A program made the position numbers and the translations under genes. From positions 124,001-188,000 of the forward strand of contig NZ_JSEH01000009.1 of the NCBI RefSeq assembly GCF_000801335.2: a stretch of DNA of 64,000 nucleotides. Reading direction: 5' to 3'. Source of the DNA: Desulfovibrio sp. TomC. GTDB lineage: Bacteria > Desulfobacterota > Desulfovibrionia > Desulfovibrionales > Desulfovibrionaceae. The notes beneath the pieces were generated by a model. That model was not told the origin of the DNA, made no database searches, and saw nothing but the letters and a program-made list of their open reading frames with translations. Positions 62,559 through 64,000 of the stretch are shown here, piece after piece. Numbering within the stretch: position 1 is the stretch's first letter; every line of letters starts with the position of its first letter.

Positions 62559-63803
62559 CTACTCGGCAAAGGCCTTGAAGATCAGGCTGGCGTTGGTGCC
62601 GCCAAACCCGAACGAGTTGCAAAGCACACTTCCCACGGCCATCGTGCGGGCGACGTTTGGCGTATAGTCCAGGTCGCACACCGGGTCCGGGGTGTCCAGG
62701 TTGATGGTGGGCGGGATGACGCCCTCCATGATGGTCTTAACACTCATGACCGACTCGATGCCGCCGGCAGCGCCTAAGCAGTGGCCGATCATGGACTTGT
62801 TGGAGGTCACCGGCACCTTGTAGGCATGGTCGCCGAACACGGTCTTGATGGCCGTGGTCTCGCAAGAGTCGTTGAGCGAGGTGGAGGTGCCGTGGGCGTT
62901 GATGTGGGCGATCTCGGAGGGGGCCATGCGCGCCTCGCGCAGGGCGGCCCGCATGGCCAGGGCCATGCCGGAACCGTCCTCGGGCGGAGCGGTCATGTGG
63001 TAGGCGTCGCCCGATGCGCCAAACCCGGCCACTTCGGCCAGGATGCGCGCGCCGCGGGCGGTTGCGTGTTCCAGGGATTCGAGCAGCAGCAGGCCGCAGC
63101 CCTCGCCCATGACAAACCCGTCGCGGTCGGCGTCAAAGGGACGCGAGGCCTTGGCCGGATCGTCATTGCGGGTGGACAGGGCCTTTAAGGCATTAAATCC
63201 GCCAACCGCCAGGGGCGTGATGGTGGATTCGACGCCGCCGCAGATGGCGGCCGTGGCCCGGCCGAGCATGATGTCCGAGGCGGCGTAGCCGATGCCGTGC
63301 AGTCCCGAGGCGCAGGCCGAGGTGGTGCAGACATTGGAGCCGCGCGCGCCGGTGGCAATGGAGACCTGCCCGGCGGCCATGTTGGCGATCATGGTCGGGA
63401 TGAAAAAGGGCGAGACACGCGAAGGGCCCTGTTCCATGAGCTTGGCGTGGGTGGCTTCGAGGGTTTCGAGGCCGCCCAGACCGCAGCCGATGATGACGGA
63501 AACCATCTCGGCTTCCTCAGGGGCGATCGTGTACCCTGCGCTCTCCATGAGCATCATGGCGGTGGACAGGGCGTAAATGGTGAAACGGTCGAGACGTTTG
63601 GCCAGCTTGGCCGCGACAAACGGTTTGGAATCGAAGTCTTTGACTTCGCAGGCAAAGCGCGTGTCGTAGGCCGTGGCGTCGAACCTGGTGATGGGGGCCG
63701 CGCCAGAGACGCCGGCCACAAGGTTCTGCCAGCTGCTGGCCAGATCGTTGCCGAGGGGGGTGATGGCCGCAAGGCCGGTAACGACTACCCGATGTAAGGT
63801 CAT
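62559..63803 (-). CDS. fabF: 3-oxoacyl-ACP synthase II
   Basis: 414 residues. Condensing enzyme of fatty acid elongation. Catalytic Cys164 in NVCTTSACASGLHG, and the two His of the triad in INAHGTSTSLND and NKSMIGHCLGAAGG; terminal NSFGFGGTNASLIF is typical. ATG after GGAAG. It follows acpP directly, the usual order in bacteria. Confidence 0.97.
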   Translation of the reverse strand: MTLHRVVVTGLAAITPLGNDLASSWQNLVAGVSGAAPITRFDATAYDTRFACEVKDFDSKPFVAAKLAKRLDRFTIYALSTAMMLMESAGYTIAPEEAEMVSVIIGCGLGGLETLEATHAKLMEQGPSRVSPFFIPTMIANMAAGQVSIATGARGSNVCTTSACASGLHGIGYAASDIMLGRATAAICGGVESTITPLAVGGFNALKALSTRNDDPAKASRPFDADRDGFVMGEGCGLLLLESLEHATARGARILAEVAGFGASGDAYHMTAPPEDGSGMALAMRAALREARMAPSEIAHINAHGTSTSLNDSCETTAIKTVFGDHAYKVPVTSNKSMIGHCLGAAGGIESVMSVKTIMEGVIPPTINLDTPDPVCDLDYTPNVARTMAVGSVLCNSFGFGGTNASLIFKAFAE

Positions 63804-63875
63804 GGCGCTTCCGTCCGCAAGCCGGGGCGGGCAGAAAGCCGCAACGCCGCCCCGGCCCGACTGGGCGTTTGGGGC

Positions 63876-64000
63876 TTATTCGCCCTTTTTCTTTTCGATA
63901 AAGGAGATGGCGTCCTGGACTTTCTGGATCGTCTGGGCATCCTCGTCCGAGATTTCGACGCCAAATTCTTCTTCCATGGCCATGATCAGCTCGGTCAGAT
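63876..64000 (-). CDS. acpP: Acyl carrier protein, C-terminal half (5' end outside window)
   Basis: Only the last 41 codons are visible: [20 protein letters not shown] followed by [20 protein letters not shown]. This is the helix II to C-terminus part of ACP. The phosphopantetheine serine (DSL) would lie just beyond the right edge. Gene order acpP-fabF supports the call. Confidence 0.93.
   Translation of the reverse strand, partial: LTELIMAMEEEFGVEISDEDAQTIQKVQDAISFIEKKKGE

Noticed and set aside
61476-62777. 433-codon plus-strand frame
   Set aside because: Antisense of glyA and fabF, both of which are certain.

Overview
The window looks like chromosome from a high-GC, anaerobic Desulfovibrionaceae-type bacterium (Desulfovibrio/Solidesulfovibrio-like). 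This rests on gene style and not on a search: GC-rich codon use, an acpP-fabF-glyA block, three TauE/SafE-family exporter operons, and many HK/RR pairs built around sigma-54 (RpoN) activators. I saw no tRNA, rRNA, CRISPR array or insertion sequence.

Layout. 1-585: end of an ABC-2 permease. 867-5214: two membrane proteins made of repeated DUF202-like modules (each with an MshEN/GspE-N-like front), co-transcribed with a histidine kinase and a receiver. 5317-8750 (minus): 2-aminoethylphosphonate catabolism (phnX, a probable pbfA, phnW). 9146-11137: TetR regulator and MFS exporter with a palindromic operator. 11259-20975: AraC regulator divergent from an envelope cluster (beta-barrel, arylsulfatase, DUF1254/DUF1214, DUF2092, Gly-rich protein, lipoprotein). 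21107-35152: an HK and sigma-54 RR with two apparent targets: a GAFTGA-less AAA+ protein and a divergent seven-gene operon (Usp, TauE/SafE, TIGR02186, three PEP-utiliser-like proteins, a receiver). 35386-43788: PPP phosphatase, a second sigma-54/TauE/Usp operon, a Lon protease with a built-in receiver domain, and a second sigma-54 HK/RR pair. 44132-45754: prfC. 46099-55038: an orphan sigma-54 activator and a third TauE operon that runs into a dense phosphorelay (PAS-AAA+, NifX-like, HK, three receivers, a degenerate DHp protein, a REC-HK). 55075-58652: cytidylate-kinase-like/BON protein, Tat-exported PLP enzyme, and a small secreted protein behind a good sigma-54 promoter. 58899-60860: a low-GC, apparently acquired GHKL ATPase-PD-(D/E)XK gene. 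61224-64000: glyA, fabF and the end of acpP.

How it fits together. The dominant theme is envelope/anion stress signalling. Three exporters of the sulfite/organosulfonate family each sit behind a -24/-12 promoter and 14-18-bp palindromes about 85-150 bp upstream, as expected for enhancer-binding proteins. Each set uses a different palindrome (GTTTCA/TGAAAC, GTTGCG/CGCAAC, GGCAAA/TTTGCC), which suggests three insulated circuits. Four copies (two full, two partial) of a hairpin-rich repeat lie 3' of genes. The two full copies keep a 23-bp hairpin whose stem sequence differs but still pairs.

Best candidates for undescribed biology: the three-protein PEP-utiliser-like set with a shared unknown C-terminal domain, the REC-Lon protease, the HSP90-like ATPase/nuclease gene, and the covarying repeat family.
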